DNA of 21,456 nucleotides, taken from positions 1 through 21,456 of the forward strand of contig JAIPHI010000018.1 in assembly GCA_021735285.1 (NCBI GenBank), read 5' to 3'. Positions 6,077 through 14,889 of this stretch are shown one piece after another (within the stretch, counting starts at the first letter, position 1; each line of letters begins with the position of its first letter). Both the position numbers and the translations under genes were made by a program. The notes under the pieces are model-generated. The model worked only from the letters and a program-made list of their open reading frames with translations, ran no database searches and was not told where the DNA came from. The DNA comes from Fidelibacterota bacterium (GTDB taxonomy: Bacteria > Fidelibacterota > UBA2242 > JAFGTP01).

Positions 6077-8740
6077 ATGGAATTTATACAAGATTATGGT
6101 GATCTAGAACAAACAAGGAAGAATATCGAAGAAAATCTTGAGCTATTCACAGATGGTGGAGGAGCCAATTTTCGTAAGAATGATATTCAAAACTATATGA
6201 ACTATTATGGTTATTATGACCGGAGCAAATACGATTATATTCGTAAATTCGAAGATCGTGAATTGCCAGCCTTGCCGCGTAAAATCAACCTACAGCAAAA
6301 TGCAGTGAATGTATTGCTTAGTGAGCGTGCTTTAAGACCTATTCCGGGTGCTCCCAGAGTATATGATAAAAAAATATCAATCGAGCGTTATGATAACATC
6401 ATTAAGCAAAAGATTAATATCTTAATGAATGCCCATAGAGCGAAGTATTATAAATATACTGCCGATATCCAGTCTATTCAAATGAAGATGCAGGAGATCG
6501 AAGGACAGGTTAACAGAGAACCACAATCACAAGAAGATGCCGAGCGTATTAGTCAGTTAAAAATGAATTTTCCCTATATAAAGAATCAGTTTTTTCAGAT
6601 CATGGATTCTTTAGAGGATCAGCAATTATTAAGTAAAGAAGAGGTAGAAAAGCATGAGCGTTTTTTCAAATATGACTATAAAGATTATTATCAGAGAATA
6701 GGGGAAAAGATTAAGAAAAAAATCATTGATGAGTTAAAGTTTAAGAATATTGAAAAAAGAGCATTTAAATCAAAAATGATTACCGGTAAACCTATTTATT
6801 TGGTCTTGTCTGAAAAGAATAAAAAGAATGTCACTATTAGGCATCTAAATGAAAATACTGTCTTCTGGCCTAAATTTAGTGGAATAAAATGGATTCAAAA
6901 AGGGCCTTGGGCTGGATATTCTGAAATTATCAGTTTCAATAGTATGATGCTTCATTATGGAAAACAGATAAAGGATAAATACGGTCAAAAAGCAATTAAT
7001 GAATTAAAGTCAGTTAACAATAGAAATGACGGTAAAGAAACTTTAATGGTTAGTACACCGGATAATGGAGCATACTTTATTGATCAGATTGTAAATAATA
7101 CTCAACCTACCGTACAGGAAATGTATTCAGGTTCCTTTCAGACTACGCATGGAATAGAGAAAAAGATTATTTATTATAAAGCCAATCGAAGAGTTTATAT
7201 TAAGGTTTCACCAAATAAATATGATAAGGAAAAACCTTTTGAGCATTTTATTAATCCCTTCAAACGATTAATCAATAAGGATGAATACAGATATGACCCT
7301 AAAGAGAAGGTTTATATTCATAAGAAAGATAAAAGCCGGTTCATCAAAAAAGAAAATGCTGAGGTTTATTCAAAGAAAAAAGGAGAAGATTACATCGTTA
7401 AGTATATCACTGATATTTATAAAGGTGTAATTCTTAATGATTCTTATATAGTTGATGAAGAATTGCATGATAGGATTGTAGAAAATCCTGATGATTTTGG
7501 TGATGTAAATCTTCCAATTTTTGGGCCTGCGTTTTCTGATGAAACTGATCAGCCAACGTCTCCTATTTCAATGACAAATGATTTGCAAGATTTGTATGAT
7601 ACACTTTCATTACACAGAGAAATTGCTATTGCTATATCTGGAGCTGCTGGTGTTGTTATAGACCGTTCTCAAAAGCCGGACATGGAAGATGATGAATGGG
7701 AATATCATATGAAAATGGGTCGTTTGTATATTCAGACTGCAGATTCAGAAGGCCGGCCAACTTCAACTTTTAATCAATGGAAAACATATGATAATTCATT
7801 GGGGCAAGGTGTAATGTATATCGATCAAATTATGAATGGTATACAACAATTAATGGGGCTTATAATAGGTGTTCCAAGACAACGTATAGGTGAATTAACC
7901 AAAACAGATCAGGTTGGAACTTATGATGCATCATTAAAGCAAGCTTCCTTAATTACTCAGATTCTACATTTTGATCAGGATGAATTAAATTCATTGGTTT
8001 TAGAAGAAGCCATCAATCTTTATATCAAGTATCATTTAGAATTCGATGAAGGCATTCTGGACATTTCTAACTTTGATATGGGATTTGAGCAATCTGCTGT
8101 AGATGTTGATGCACTTAAAAAATTCTATTTCAAAGTATATCTGGACAGCAATGCTTCTGATTCACAAGATATGGAAAAAATCAAAGAGTTTTCTATGCAA
8201 AGTGCATTGTCTGGAAAAGGTATGCTTGATATGGGGGATGTAGCTAAATTATTCAATAAAGATTCATTGCGTGATATGATGGATGCTTATGATAATATTG
8301 TAAGTAAAAAGCGTGAAGCTGCACAGCAAGCGCAAAGTCAGGAAAATCAAAATGAATTTCAAAATGAGCAAAAACTCAAAGAACTTGAAGGGCAAATGAA
8401 GATTCAGGTTGAACAAATCAAAAATGAAATTGAAAGCAAAAAATTAAAATTTGATGAGTTTAAACATAAGAGTGAACAAGAACTAGAGAATAGAAAACTT
8501 GCAATTGAAAGCAAGCTTAAATTATTAGAACTTGTCAATGAGCAAAAATCCGAAGAAGAAGTATTGATGAATAATGATAAACATGCAACTACTGAAGAGC
8601 AAATAAGGCTACTAGAGATGCGTATCAATGCTTTACTAGGAAAAGATAAGCAGGATAAAGACTTTCAAGCATCTTTGGATAAAAACGATAAAAATTATAA
8701 GGCTAAGAAATTAGTAAAAGAACATGTTTCAGATAAATAA
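6077..8740 (+). CDS. Portal protein
   Basis: The protein has 887 residues, large for portals but in the range of crAss-like and P22-like podoviruses. It directly follows the large terminase, the usual portal position. The N-terminal part contains the pattern LPRKINLQQNAVNVLLSER. A helical insertion follows at about 105-195 (Gln/Glu-rich). The central body, to about 650, alternates beta and helix as expected for clip, stem and wing; residues about 500-620 include a long segment consistent with stem and wing. From about 740 to 870 the C-terminus is a very charged, Gln/Glu/Lys-rich coiled coil, consistent with a barrel-type or extended portal crown. It would form the dodecameric DNA entry channel. 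No independent motif proves portal identity; context and size carry the call. Confidence 0.85.
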   Translation: MEFIQDYGDLEQTRKNIEENLELFTDGGGANFRKNDIQNYMNYYGYYDRSKYDYIRKFEDRELPALPRKINLQQNAVNVLLSERALRPIPGAPRVYDKKISIERYDNIIKQKINILMNAHRAKYYKYTADIQSIQMKMQEIEGQVNREPQSQEDAERISQLKMNFPYIKNQFFQIMDSLEDQQLLSKEEVEKHERFFKYDYKDYYQRIGEKIKKKIIDELKFKNIEKRAFKSKMITGKPIYLVLSEKNKKNVTIRHLNENTVFWPKFSGIKWIQKGPWAGYSEIISFNSMMLHYGKQIKDKYGQKAINELKSVNNRNDGKETLMVSTPDNGAYFIDQIVNNTQPTVQEMYSGSFQTTHGIEKKIIYYKANRRVYIKVSPNKYDKEKPFEHFINPFKRLINKDEYRYDPKEKVYIHKKDKSRFIKKENAEVYSKKKGEDYIVKYITDIYKGVILNDSYIVDEELHDRIVENPDDFGDVNLPIFGPAFSDETDQPTSPISMTNDLQDLYDTLSLHREIAIAISGAAGVVIDRSQKPDMEDDEWEYHMKMGRLYIQTADSEGRPTSTFNQWKTYDNSLGQGVMYIDQIMNGIQQLMGLIIGVPRQRIGELTKTDQVGTYDASLKQASLITQILHFDQDELNSLVLEEAINLYIKYHLEFDEGILDISNFDMGFEQSAVDVDALKKFYFKVYLDSNASDSQDMEKIKEFSMQSALSGKGMLDMGDVAKLFNKDSLRDMMDAYDNIVSKKREAAQQAQSQENQNEFQNEQKLKELEGQMKIQVEQIKNEIESKKLKFDEFKHKSEQELENRKLAIESKLKLLELVNEQKSEEEVLMNNDKHATTEEQIRLLEMRINALLGKDKQDKDFQASLDKNDKNYKAKKLVKEHVSDK

Positions 8741-8763
8741 TTATTAACCAAAAAATAAGAACA

Positions 8764-9963
8764 ATGGTAACAAATGATGGTACTGCCCAAGGGGCAGAAG
8801 GACAAGAGGCTCAAGGAGCTCAAGGAACTCAAGAGCCACAAACAGAACAAGAATTAGCAAAAGCAAAAGAAGATTTTGCGAAAGATTTTTGGGGTGATGC
8901 ACCTTCTTTACCTGATAATGAAGGAAAAGGAGAAGAAGAAGAATCTGGTAAAGGTACTCAAGGAACTGGTGAGGGAACTCAAGCAGGTAACGAAGGAAAA
9001 GGTGAAGGTTCTGACGGGGGTGAAGGAACAGGTGCTGGCAATGAAGGTAAAGGAAGTAGAGAAGGAAAAGGTGAAGGTGAAGGAGATCAAGGCACTTCCC
9101 AAAATCAAAGTGTTGAAGAAAATATCAATGCTTTTGAGTCTTACATGAAAAAGTTTAATCCGGATTATAAAGTACCGGATGAAGTAAAAAACAAAGAAGG
9201 TTTGACAAATGAAGATCTATTTAGTACTTTTGAAGCTGAAGTTATCAAAGAAAAAGAAAAAGACCCATTTGTTAAAAATTATCTTCTAAGAAAAGACGAA
9301 GAAAATTTCAGTATGGATGATTATCTCAATGAGAATAAAGAGGTAACTGAAATTTTGAGAACCGAAGACAACCGAGAATTCCTTAAGAAAATATACAAGA
9401 AAAACGGTGAAGTACGTGGAAAAGAGTACACGGATGAACAAATTGAAGAACATCTGAATACTCTTTCTGCAATACAAATAGACGAACAAGCTGATCATAA
9501 TAGAGCTAGGCTGCAGAAAAACCTCAATGATTATTATGCAAAGCAAAATCAAGTCATTGAGCAAAAACAAGTAGACGAACTCAAAAAGGTCAACGAAACA
9601 AATAAGAACACGATTTCAAAGTACATTGAAGATGTGAAAGCAAAGAAACGGAATCTATCTGTAGATATGGATGAAAAAGAATTTGAGAATTTTGTCAAAG
9701 ACGCGCCAAATCTTATAGACATAGATCCAAGCACAGGTAGTAATATCGTTTCTGATTTGCTTAATTCTGATGATTTCTTTATGGATATTTTACCTTATAT
9801 CTATAAACGGTATCAAGGATCTTTAAAAGATTACAACAGTGAGCAAAAACAAAAAGTCAAAGACTCTATTAAAAGAAATTTGCGACCTGGTGTTAATCAA
9901 CAATCAAGATCTGCTGGTAAAAATTTAAATGAAGAAACAACAGCAGCTAACTTCTTCGATTAA
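8764..9963 (+). CDS. Probable scaffolding or head-assembly protein with low-complexity N-terminus
   Basis: The protein has 399 residues. Residues about 1-45 are Ala/Gln/Glu-rich. Residues about 55-115 are an almost pure Gly/Glu/Lys/Thr low-complexity stretch with repeated AGNEGKG units, certainly disordered. Residues about 120-330 are charged and helical with coiled-coil character (for example LKKVNETNKNTISKYIEDVK). The C-terminal 35 residues are basic and polar. There is no membrane segment and no protease motif. A highly charged, helical, acidic protein encoded between the portal and the major capsid protein is the classical scaffold position and composition. It could instead be an ejected or internal virion protein. 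The starts at 8764 and of the capsid gene are each preceded by A-rich sequence. Confidence 0.7.
   Translation: MVTNDGTAQGAEGQEAQGAQGTQEPQTEQELAKAKEDFAKDFWGDAPSLPDNEGKGEEEESGKGTQGTGEGTQAGNEGKGEGSDGGEGTGAGNEGKGSREGKGEGEGDQGTSQNQSVEENINAFESYMKKFNPDYKVPDEVKNKEGLTNEDLFSTFEAEVIKEKEKDPFVKNYLLRKDEENFSMDDYLNENKEVTEILRTEDNREFLKKIYKKNGEVRGKEYTDEQIEEHLNTLSAIQIDEQADHNRARLQKNLNDYYAKQNQVIEQKQVDELKKVNETNKNTISKYIEDVKAKKRNLSVDMDEKEFENFVKDAPNLIDIDPSTGSNIVSDLLNSDDFFMDILPYIYKRYQGSLKDYNSEQKQKVKDSIKRNLRPGVNQQSRSAGKNLNEETTAANFFD
8983..9078 (+). repeat. Imperfect Gly/Glu-coding repeats inside the scaffold-like gene
   Basis: The units encoding AGNEGKG occur at 8983-9003 and 9034-9054. An exact 18-base repeat, gaaggaaaaggtgaaggt, occurs at 8992-9009 and 9061-9078. 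The surrounding bases are runs of GGT, GAA and GGA codons. Such a tract can expand or contract by slippage in multiples of three without breaking the reading frame. It also explains spurious open frames on both strands here. Confidence 0.75.
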
Positions 9964-9991
9964 GATTAATCAAATTTAAAAACGAAAATTT

Positions 9992-11422
9992 ATGTTTTAT
10001 AAAAGTGGAATAACAACTGAAGCTCATAAATCCATTAGCTCTAAAATGCTCATGGAAGCGGGCATCGCAAATCCGGATAAGATCCCAACAATTATGAGAT
10101 TGTTCCCGGATGAAGCGCCTTTGATTTCAATTTTGGACATTAAAGGTCAGAAGACAAACAACCTAAACTACGCTACAAATGATAGTAATTATCGTACTGT
10201 AGGTAGTAACCATATTCAATATCCGGTACAGCTGGATAAAGAGCGTATGGACTCATTCAAATCCGGGCCAGATGGCAAAACATTTGTCTGTGATGCCTAT
10301 CCTACAACACCTGGATATCAAAACACAGAAATTGGATTTTATGCCGATGGTAATTGGGCAGGTTTTCAAGAAGTTGTGGAGTTACCTGATAATAGGTCTT
10401 ATCTTTACATTCTCGATGATCCAGAACCGGTCGATGAATCTACTTTCTTTTATCGTTCCAAAATTGTTGGTTATCAACCTGGTGATTATATTGATCCTGT
10501 TGTATTTACAGAAGGTCAAGAATTCAAAGCCGTTTACAACCTTCATGAACAAGATTTCTCAGAACGCTCTACTGAAAAGTATCGTTTTGACGGATGGAAT
10601 GATGCTTATTTGTCATTGCAACGCTTCTCATACAGCTGGTCAGGTACAGCAAAAGCCAGTACCACTATGTCCGGTCGTTGGGTAGAGCACAATGGTAAAG
10701 AGGCTTTCTTCCCTTATGCTCATGAAGAAATGATGAGACGCGCTGCAATCTATTGGAACAACCAATTAGTATGGGGTAAATCAACGGTATCAACACAGGA
10801 TAAATCGAAAGTCACTCTGTTTAATAAATTGAACAGGGAAGTATTAGCCGGTGATGGTGTTATGTATGCCAATGACGGATACATCGATATGCCATTGAAT
10901 GGTGGTTGGAATACTGCCTTTATTGATGCATTCCTGATGGCGCTCGATCCTTATATCAGTGCAGATATCGATGGAACACGTGAGGTAGTATTGCTTATGA
11001 CATCCAAAGCGTATTTTGCATTTGAGCGTTTTATGGGATCGATTGGTAAAACCAATGACAACAACATTGTTGGTGAAGGTGAAAACAAAGGCATTAATGA
11101 TACCTACAAGTATTATGAATTTGCTGGAATTCGTCTTGTTCCAAAACGTTGGAAGTCATTAGATCCTCATAACCGTCCGGGAATGTTGCGTAAGGATGGA
11201 ACTAAATCAAACGAGTGGGATGTTATTGCTATTCCTACTGGTATGGTTGGTAACAAAAATGGAATTGAATTAGTACAGCTCAGACCATCAAGCCAGGGCA
11301 CAGTTGCTGGTATTGATAAGGGTGGAAATATTTCAAATTCCGTGGATGGATCTTCCTCTCATTTATTATTCCAAAATGGAGTAATTTCTCACAAAACAAC
11401 ATTCTTAATTCACAAAATTTAA
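9992..11422 (+). CDS. Major capsid protein (HK97 fold, crAss-like type)
   Basis: The protein has 476 residues, the right size for an uncleaved HK97-fold capsid protein with an inserted domain. It follows the probable scaffold and starts with a helical N-terminal arm (SSKMLMEAGI). Around 215-265 it has the run I associate with crAss-like capsid proteins: an aromatic-rich strand (LQRFSYSWSG), then W230-V-E-H-N-G235, then a long helix EEMMRRAAIYWNNQLVWGK (245-263), as in an HK97 spine helix. Residues about 70-185, with many Asp, Pro and aromatic residues, may form the insertion domain. No catalytic motif is present. It would form the icosahedral shell. Codon use here is somewhat richer in C-ending codons than in neighbours, consistent with high expression. 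Confidence 0.83.
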   Translation: MFYKSGITTEAHKSISSKMLMEAGIANPDKIPTIMRLFPDEAPLISILDIKGQKTNNLNYATNDSNYRTVGSNHIQYPVQLDKERMDSFKSGPDGKTFVCDAYPTTPGYQNTEIGFYADGNWAGFQEVVELPDNRSYLYILDDPEPVDESTFFYRSKIVGYQPGDYIDPVVFTEGQEFKAVYNLHEQDFSERSTEKYRFDGWNDAYLSLQRFSYSWSGTAKASTTMSGRWVEHNGKEAFFPYAHEEMMRRAAIYWNNQLVWGKSTVSTQDKSKVTLFNKLNREVLAGDGVMYANDGYIDMPLNGGWNTAFIDAFLMALDPYISADIDGTREVVLLMTSKAYFAFERFMGSIGKTNDNNIVGEGENKGINDTYKYYEFAGIRLVPKRWKSLDPHNRPGMLRKDGTKSNEWDVIAIPTGMVGNKNGIELVQLRPSSQGTVAGIDKGGNISNSVDGSSSHLLFQNGVISHKTTFLIHKI

Positions 11423-11447
11423 TATTTAACATTTTAAAATAGAGATC

Positions 11448-12632
11448 ATGCATATAAGAGCAAGTAGCCGTAAATACAAAAAAGAAAAAATGTATTTAGG
11501 CATTAAAGAAGAAAATGGTCGGTTTATAACCGGGCAAGAAAAAAGTAAAGATAGACCTGATGGTTTAACTCAACAGGAAATTATGAATCCTGATTTGATA
11601 CCTAATGAAAAGAGAAAGAAATATTCGTTTGTTATTACACCGGATACTTATATCTCTATTCACGATGGGCAGAAAATCGCTCTGGAAGGAGAAAATCAGG
11701 AAGATGATGCATTATGGGGGCTTTTAAAATTGCAACCCAATGTGGCAATAAATAAAGCTGAACACAATCCTGCTAAACATGACTGGTATATTGAAGATCC
11801 AATTAAAAATGAAGAAGTCAAACGAAAAGTTAGAAGTTTCAAACATAAGGCAACAACGATGGTAGATGAAGCTACTACATCACGCCAAACAACGTTTTTG
11901 ATCTATGCTAGTAATGAGTTTGGCCGGGTTAGTCATAATCCAAGGAATATGACACCTGATAGGATCTATAACACAGCTTATGATATAGCAGAAGAATATC
12001 CTGAAAAAACCATTGAGTTCTTTGAAAACAAGAATACATCTATCAAAAAGAAAACTGCAGTCCTTGAGCTTATTTCATATGAGATCATTACCAAAAGAAA
12101 TGATCAATATTTTGATGGCCCGAGTTACATGGGATCAAACTTGAAAGAGTTGTTAGATTATCTGGAACATCCAGAACACGCAGCTACTAGAGATAAGCTC
12201 TTTAAAATGTTGAATAAAAAGAAAACTGGAAGTAAAGATTTTAGCCTTACACAAGAAGAATCGGAAAGTTCTGAAGCTGCTCAATACATCAAAGAAGCTA
12301 AAATTGCTTTTGCTGATGATAATATTGATAAAGCACAAACTTTAATCAATGAGGCTAAAACCAAAAAAATGAATCCGGAAGTCCGGAAAGATTTTGAAAA
12401 CATCTTCCAGAAAATTTTTGAAAAGTCTACTATGAAGGATACAGCTGATTTGTCAGAAGATTTTGGTAAAGCCAATGGTACTACTGATGAACAAATTAAT
12501 CAAGCTGTTCCTAATATAGAAATGACAAAATCAGAGATTATTGAAATTTTACGTTCCAAACCTAATTTAAAGGGGTGGGATACAAACATGTCGAAACAAA
12601 AGCTGGTTGATTTTTATCACGATAATAACTAA
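11448..12632 (+). CDS. Capsid-associated protein with SAP/HeH-like C-terminus
   Basis: The protein has 394 residues, encoded 25 bases after the capsid gene. The N-terminal part (about 1-95) is beta-prone and includes YSFVITPDTYISIHDGQKI. Residues about 100-235 look helical and mixed. Residues about 265-345 are helical, Ala/Lys/Asp-rich and probably extended. The final 36 residues (359-394) read as two short helices joined by a loop (KSEIIEILRSKP, then a Trp-containing loop, then SKQKLVDFY), the shape of SAP, HeH or LEM-like motifs that bind DNA or serve as termination-factor-like modules. A protein directly after the capsid gene is often a minor capsid, internal or DNA-contacting virion component. 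The family is not recognised, and the motif call is moderate. Confidence 0.65.
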   Translation: MHIRASSRKYKKEKMYLGIKEENGRFITGQEKSKDRPDGLTQQEIMNPDLIPNEKRKKYSFVITPDTYISIHDGQKIALEGENQEDDALWGLLKLQPNVAINKAEHNPAKHDWYIEDPIKNEEVKRKVRSFKHKATTMVDEATTSRQTTFLIYASNEFGRVSHNPRNMTPDRIYNTAYDIAEEYPEKTIEFFENKNTSIKKKTAVLELISYEIITKRNDQYFDGPSYMGSNLKELLDYLEHPEHAATRDKLFKMLNKKKTGSKDFSLTQEESESSEAAQYIKEAKIAFADDNIDKAQTLINEAKTKKMNPEVRKDFENIFQKIFEKSTMKDTADLSEDFGKANGTTDEQINQAVPNIEMTKSEIIEILRSKPNLKGWDTNMSKQKLVDFYHDNN

Positions 12633-12637
12633 AGCTC

Positions 12638-13402
12638 ATGGATTACATTAAAGCTCATAAAGAATTCTTGAAGCATATAAAACACGAAAATACATCTACT
12701 GTTGAGCCTACGGAATTTGAATTTTATTTCAATAGGGCACAACATCAGTTTGTAAGAGATAATTATATGATGGGTTCGGATGCAAAGCAAACACTCATTG
12801 ATAATATCCAACATCTTCGTTTATTTACAGATGGCAAGCATAAATGGAAAACAGCAACGCTAGATCCGATTGCTTCATTAAATGGTTATTCAATTGATTT
12901 ATTTACAGATTGGAATGCTATTTATAAAAATGAAAATAATACGGATATTAAAGCACCTAAATATTTACGGCTTGCTAATATTCAAGTTAAAATTCAATAT
13001 GGCAGCGATGATCCATGTAATCGTACAGGAATATCAGAATGGAAAGATGCTCATTATTTAAAAGCAGGACAACGAAATTTGATCAATAACAATTCTCTAA
13101 GAGGAAAGTCAAATGATCGGGTTTATTATTATCTTGCTAACAATAAGATTTATTTTGAGCTATTTGGTTCATCTCAAATATACCTGGTTAAGCTTGAATT
13201 TTATCGTTATCCAGTAGATATAGCTTACAACAATGGCACAGGGTCTCAAAATCCAGATAATGCTGCATATCCAGAATATGGAGCTTCTGCTGAAATTATA
13301 GATCCTGAATTATCCGATGAGGATACTGAAATCATTCTTGCCTTTGCTGCAAGGTATTATCTGGAAGGAGTTCAATCAGCAAGAATACAAACATTTCAAT
13401 AA
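12638..13402 (+). CDS. Neck/ring (head-tail adaptor) protein candidate
   Basis: The protein has 254 residues. Its N-terminus has a helical pattern, TEFEFYFNRAQHQFVRDNYM (about 25-44), that resembles the opening helix of crAss-like neck proteins. A beta-rich middle follows (VYYYLANNKIYFELFGSSQIYLVKL, here given only in part: KIYFELFGSS). The C-terminus has the form DPELSDEDTEIILAFAARYY and then a helix with SARIQ, like the C-terminal helix of gp4-type adaptors. It would attach below the portal as a ring of copies. Assignment rests on pattern memory and on its position after the capsid genes. It starts 5 bases after the previous stop. Confidence 0.6.
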   Translation: MDYIKAHKEFLKHIKHENTSTVEPTEFEFYFNRAQHQFVRDNYMMGSDAKQTLIDNIQHLRLFTDGKHKWKTATLDPIASLNGYSIDLFTDWNAIYKNENNTDIKAPKYLRLANIQVKIQYGSDDPCNRTGISEWKDAHYLKAGQRNLINNNSLRGKSNDRVYYYLANNKIYFELFGSSQIYLVKLEFYRYPVDIAYNNGTGSQNPDNAAYPEYGASAEIIDPELSDEDTEIILAFAARYYLEGVQSARIQTFQ

Positions 13403-13414
13403 AACTAAAATATT

Positions 13415-14827
13415 ATGAGTAATCCAAAATATCCACCGAAAAATATCTTTCTCCCTAGTGTAGATGCTACTGTAATGGGAGCTTATAAAGATACAATTTC
13501 CGGTTATAGAAAGTTAGTCGTAAAAGACAAAGGTCTTGAATTAGAAGGCCAAACAACAGGAGGTACAGCTAATGCGAAAGCATCTATGCATCTCAACTTT
13601 TTTCATCCCGGTGCCGCAACAGGCAAATTAGTAAAGTTAAAAGCATCTTTGCCTTCAGAGACGTATAAACATCGCGTATTGATTTATGAGCGTCACTGGC
13701 ATGATGGTCGAAGTGAATGGCCAAGACCACGTGAAATCAGTCAGGCTAATTATGATGATGCCAGTGCTCTTACTACCGATGAAGCTCTTCAGCAAATGGT
13801 AGAAATGATTAATAAATCCTATGGCTCAAATAACCTTAATGATCGTGTTAAGGCAAAAAGAGCATGGGTTATCACTGATGATGATTCTACTGATGCAAGT
13901 GAGGTTGATATTACCATTGATGGTACAACTACGACTGTAACTTCTACTTCTGTAGCATTTGATATTAGTGCTGATATTAATGGAAATGCTACTGTAAAAG
14001 ATGATGTTATTTCTATTTCTTTAGGAAGTGACAAGCATTTAATTATAGTTACTTCTGATAAGGAAGTTTCTGTTGCTGCAAGTACAGATATAACATTGTC
14101 TGATAGTTATGTATATTTAGAAGGTCAGGATGTAAAAGCTCCATTTGATGTGGAAGTATATTCTGATTTTGCAGAGGTTTATGATTTTGCTTTTGCAGAA
14201 ATTGATGGTTCTACTGCTAGTACAGCAAATGTAAATATTTCAAGTACTAAAACATCTACTGGTGCACAAACAGTTACTACAATTACTGAATCAGCTGTTG
14301 TCGATCTTGTTACAGCTGTCGATGCCGTAACAGAACTGGCCGGTGTTGCAAAAAGTACTACTATTTATGCATGTACTATTCCGGAAACCGGTAAGAGCAT
14401 GATATTACGTTATCCTATTGGCTCTACTTTGAAAAGAGTTGGGGTTGATACATCCGGAATTGGCCAAAAGCCAACACTGGATTATGATGATGTCTACAAA
14501 CGTTTTGCATATTCTGATCATGCCGGAATTCATACTTCCGATATGAATAAATATGTACCAAAACCAGCACAGGGTACAGAATATTGCCAGTTGGTTTATA
14601 AAGGTTTTGTAGAAGATCACAATGCCATGCATGGTGCAAGCCATACTTCCGGATACAAGTATACTGTAAACATCTTTATGCCATATGATGATATCAAAAA
14701 TGGTGTAGATAACTGGTTAGAAACTGGTGATACAGATAATAACAATTATCTAAAAGATGGTATAACCGGTACCAAAGATTTCGGAGAAATGATCCTGTTT
14801 TGGTTTGGATCAAATCCGATGACTTAA
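13415..14827 (+). CDS. Beta-rich structural protein, possible head decoration, head fibre or tail component
   Basis: The protein has 470 residues and no membrane segments. The two ends look like one core: about 1-155 (with ERHWHDGRSEWPRP at 92-105) and about 315-470 (with LRYPIGSTLKRVG at 331-343 and GEMILFWFGS at the end). Between them, residues about 160-310 are dominated by Thr, Ser, Val, Ala and Asp. They contain a segment, DITIDGTTTTVTSTSVAFDI at 165-184, then SADING and later IIVTSDKEV, typical of small beta domains repeated in phage tail and decoration proteins. It is followed by an intrinsic terminator, consistent with being the last gene of an abundant head-protein transcript. Exact role unknown. 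Confidence 0.65.
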   Translation: MSNPKYPPKNIFLPSVDATVMGAYKDTISGYRKLVVKDKGLELEGQTTGGTANAKASMHLNFFHPGAATGKLVKLKASLPSETYKHRVLIYERHWHDGRSEWPRPREISQANYDDASALTTDEALQQMVEMINKSYGSNNLNDRVKAKRAWVITDDDSTDASEVDITIDGTTTTVTSTSVAFDISADINGNATVKDDVISISLGSDKHLIIVTSDKEVSVAASTDITLSDSYVYLEGQDVKAPFDVEVYSDFAEVYDFAFAEIDGSTASTANVNISSTKTSTGAQTVTTITESAVVDLVTAVDAVTELAGVAKSTTIYACTIPETGKSMILRYPIGSTLKRVGVDTSGIGQKPTLDYDDVYKRFAYSDHAGIHTSDMNKYVPKPAQGTEYCQLVYKGFVEDHNAMHGASHTSGYKYTVNIFMPYDDIKNGVDNWLETGDTDNNNYLKDGITGTKDFGEMILFWFGSNPMT

Positions 14828-14889
14828 TTTTTTCATGATAAATAAGCGGAGTCAAATGGCTCCGCTTTTTCCCTTTTAATATAATTACT
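14828..14889 (+). other. Intergenic gap holding the terminator and a very short leader
   Basis: This is the longest gap in the window (62 bases). It holds the hairpin terminator and then 19 bases (14871-14889, starting cccttttaat) before the next ATG. No Bacteroidota-type promoter (TTTG and TAnnTTTG elements) is apparent in the 19 bases, and there is little room for one. Confidence 0.6.
14844..14870 (+). terminator. Intrinsic (Rho-independent) terminator between head and tail genes
   Basis: A perfect 8-base stem pairs AAGCGGAG (14844-14851) with CTCCGCTT (14860-14867). It can be extended inward by a T-G and a C-G pair, leaving a 4-base loop, and a run of five T ends at 14870. The G+C-rich stem stands out against the AT-rich surroundings. 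It lies 17 bases after the stop of the beta-rich structural protein and before the neck/tail genes. No other hairpin with a T-run was found by eye in the other gaps. Confidence 0.85.

Noticed and set aside
8404..8628. Minus-strand open frame of 74 codons
   Set aside because: It is the Ser-rich antisense shadow of the coiled-coil end of the portal gene, with no start context or neighbours on that strand.
8876..9148. Lys/Val-rich open frame in another + frame, and its antisense partner at 8908-9108
   Set aside because: Both are by-products of the repetitive GGT/GAA/GGA codons of the scaffold-like gene.
10272..10685. 137-codon open frame overlapping the capsid gene
   Set aside because: It lies wholly inside the capsid gene in another frame, and the capsid frame has clear protein character.
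11423..11447. AT-rich inverted bases (attttaaaat) after the capsid gene as a terminator
   Set aside because: The palindrome is short, purely A/T and lacks a stable stem and T-run.
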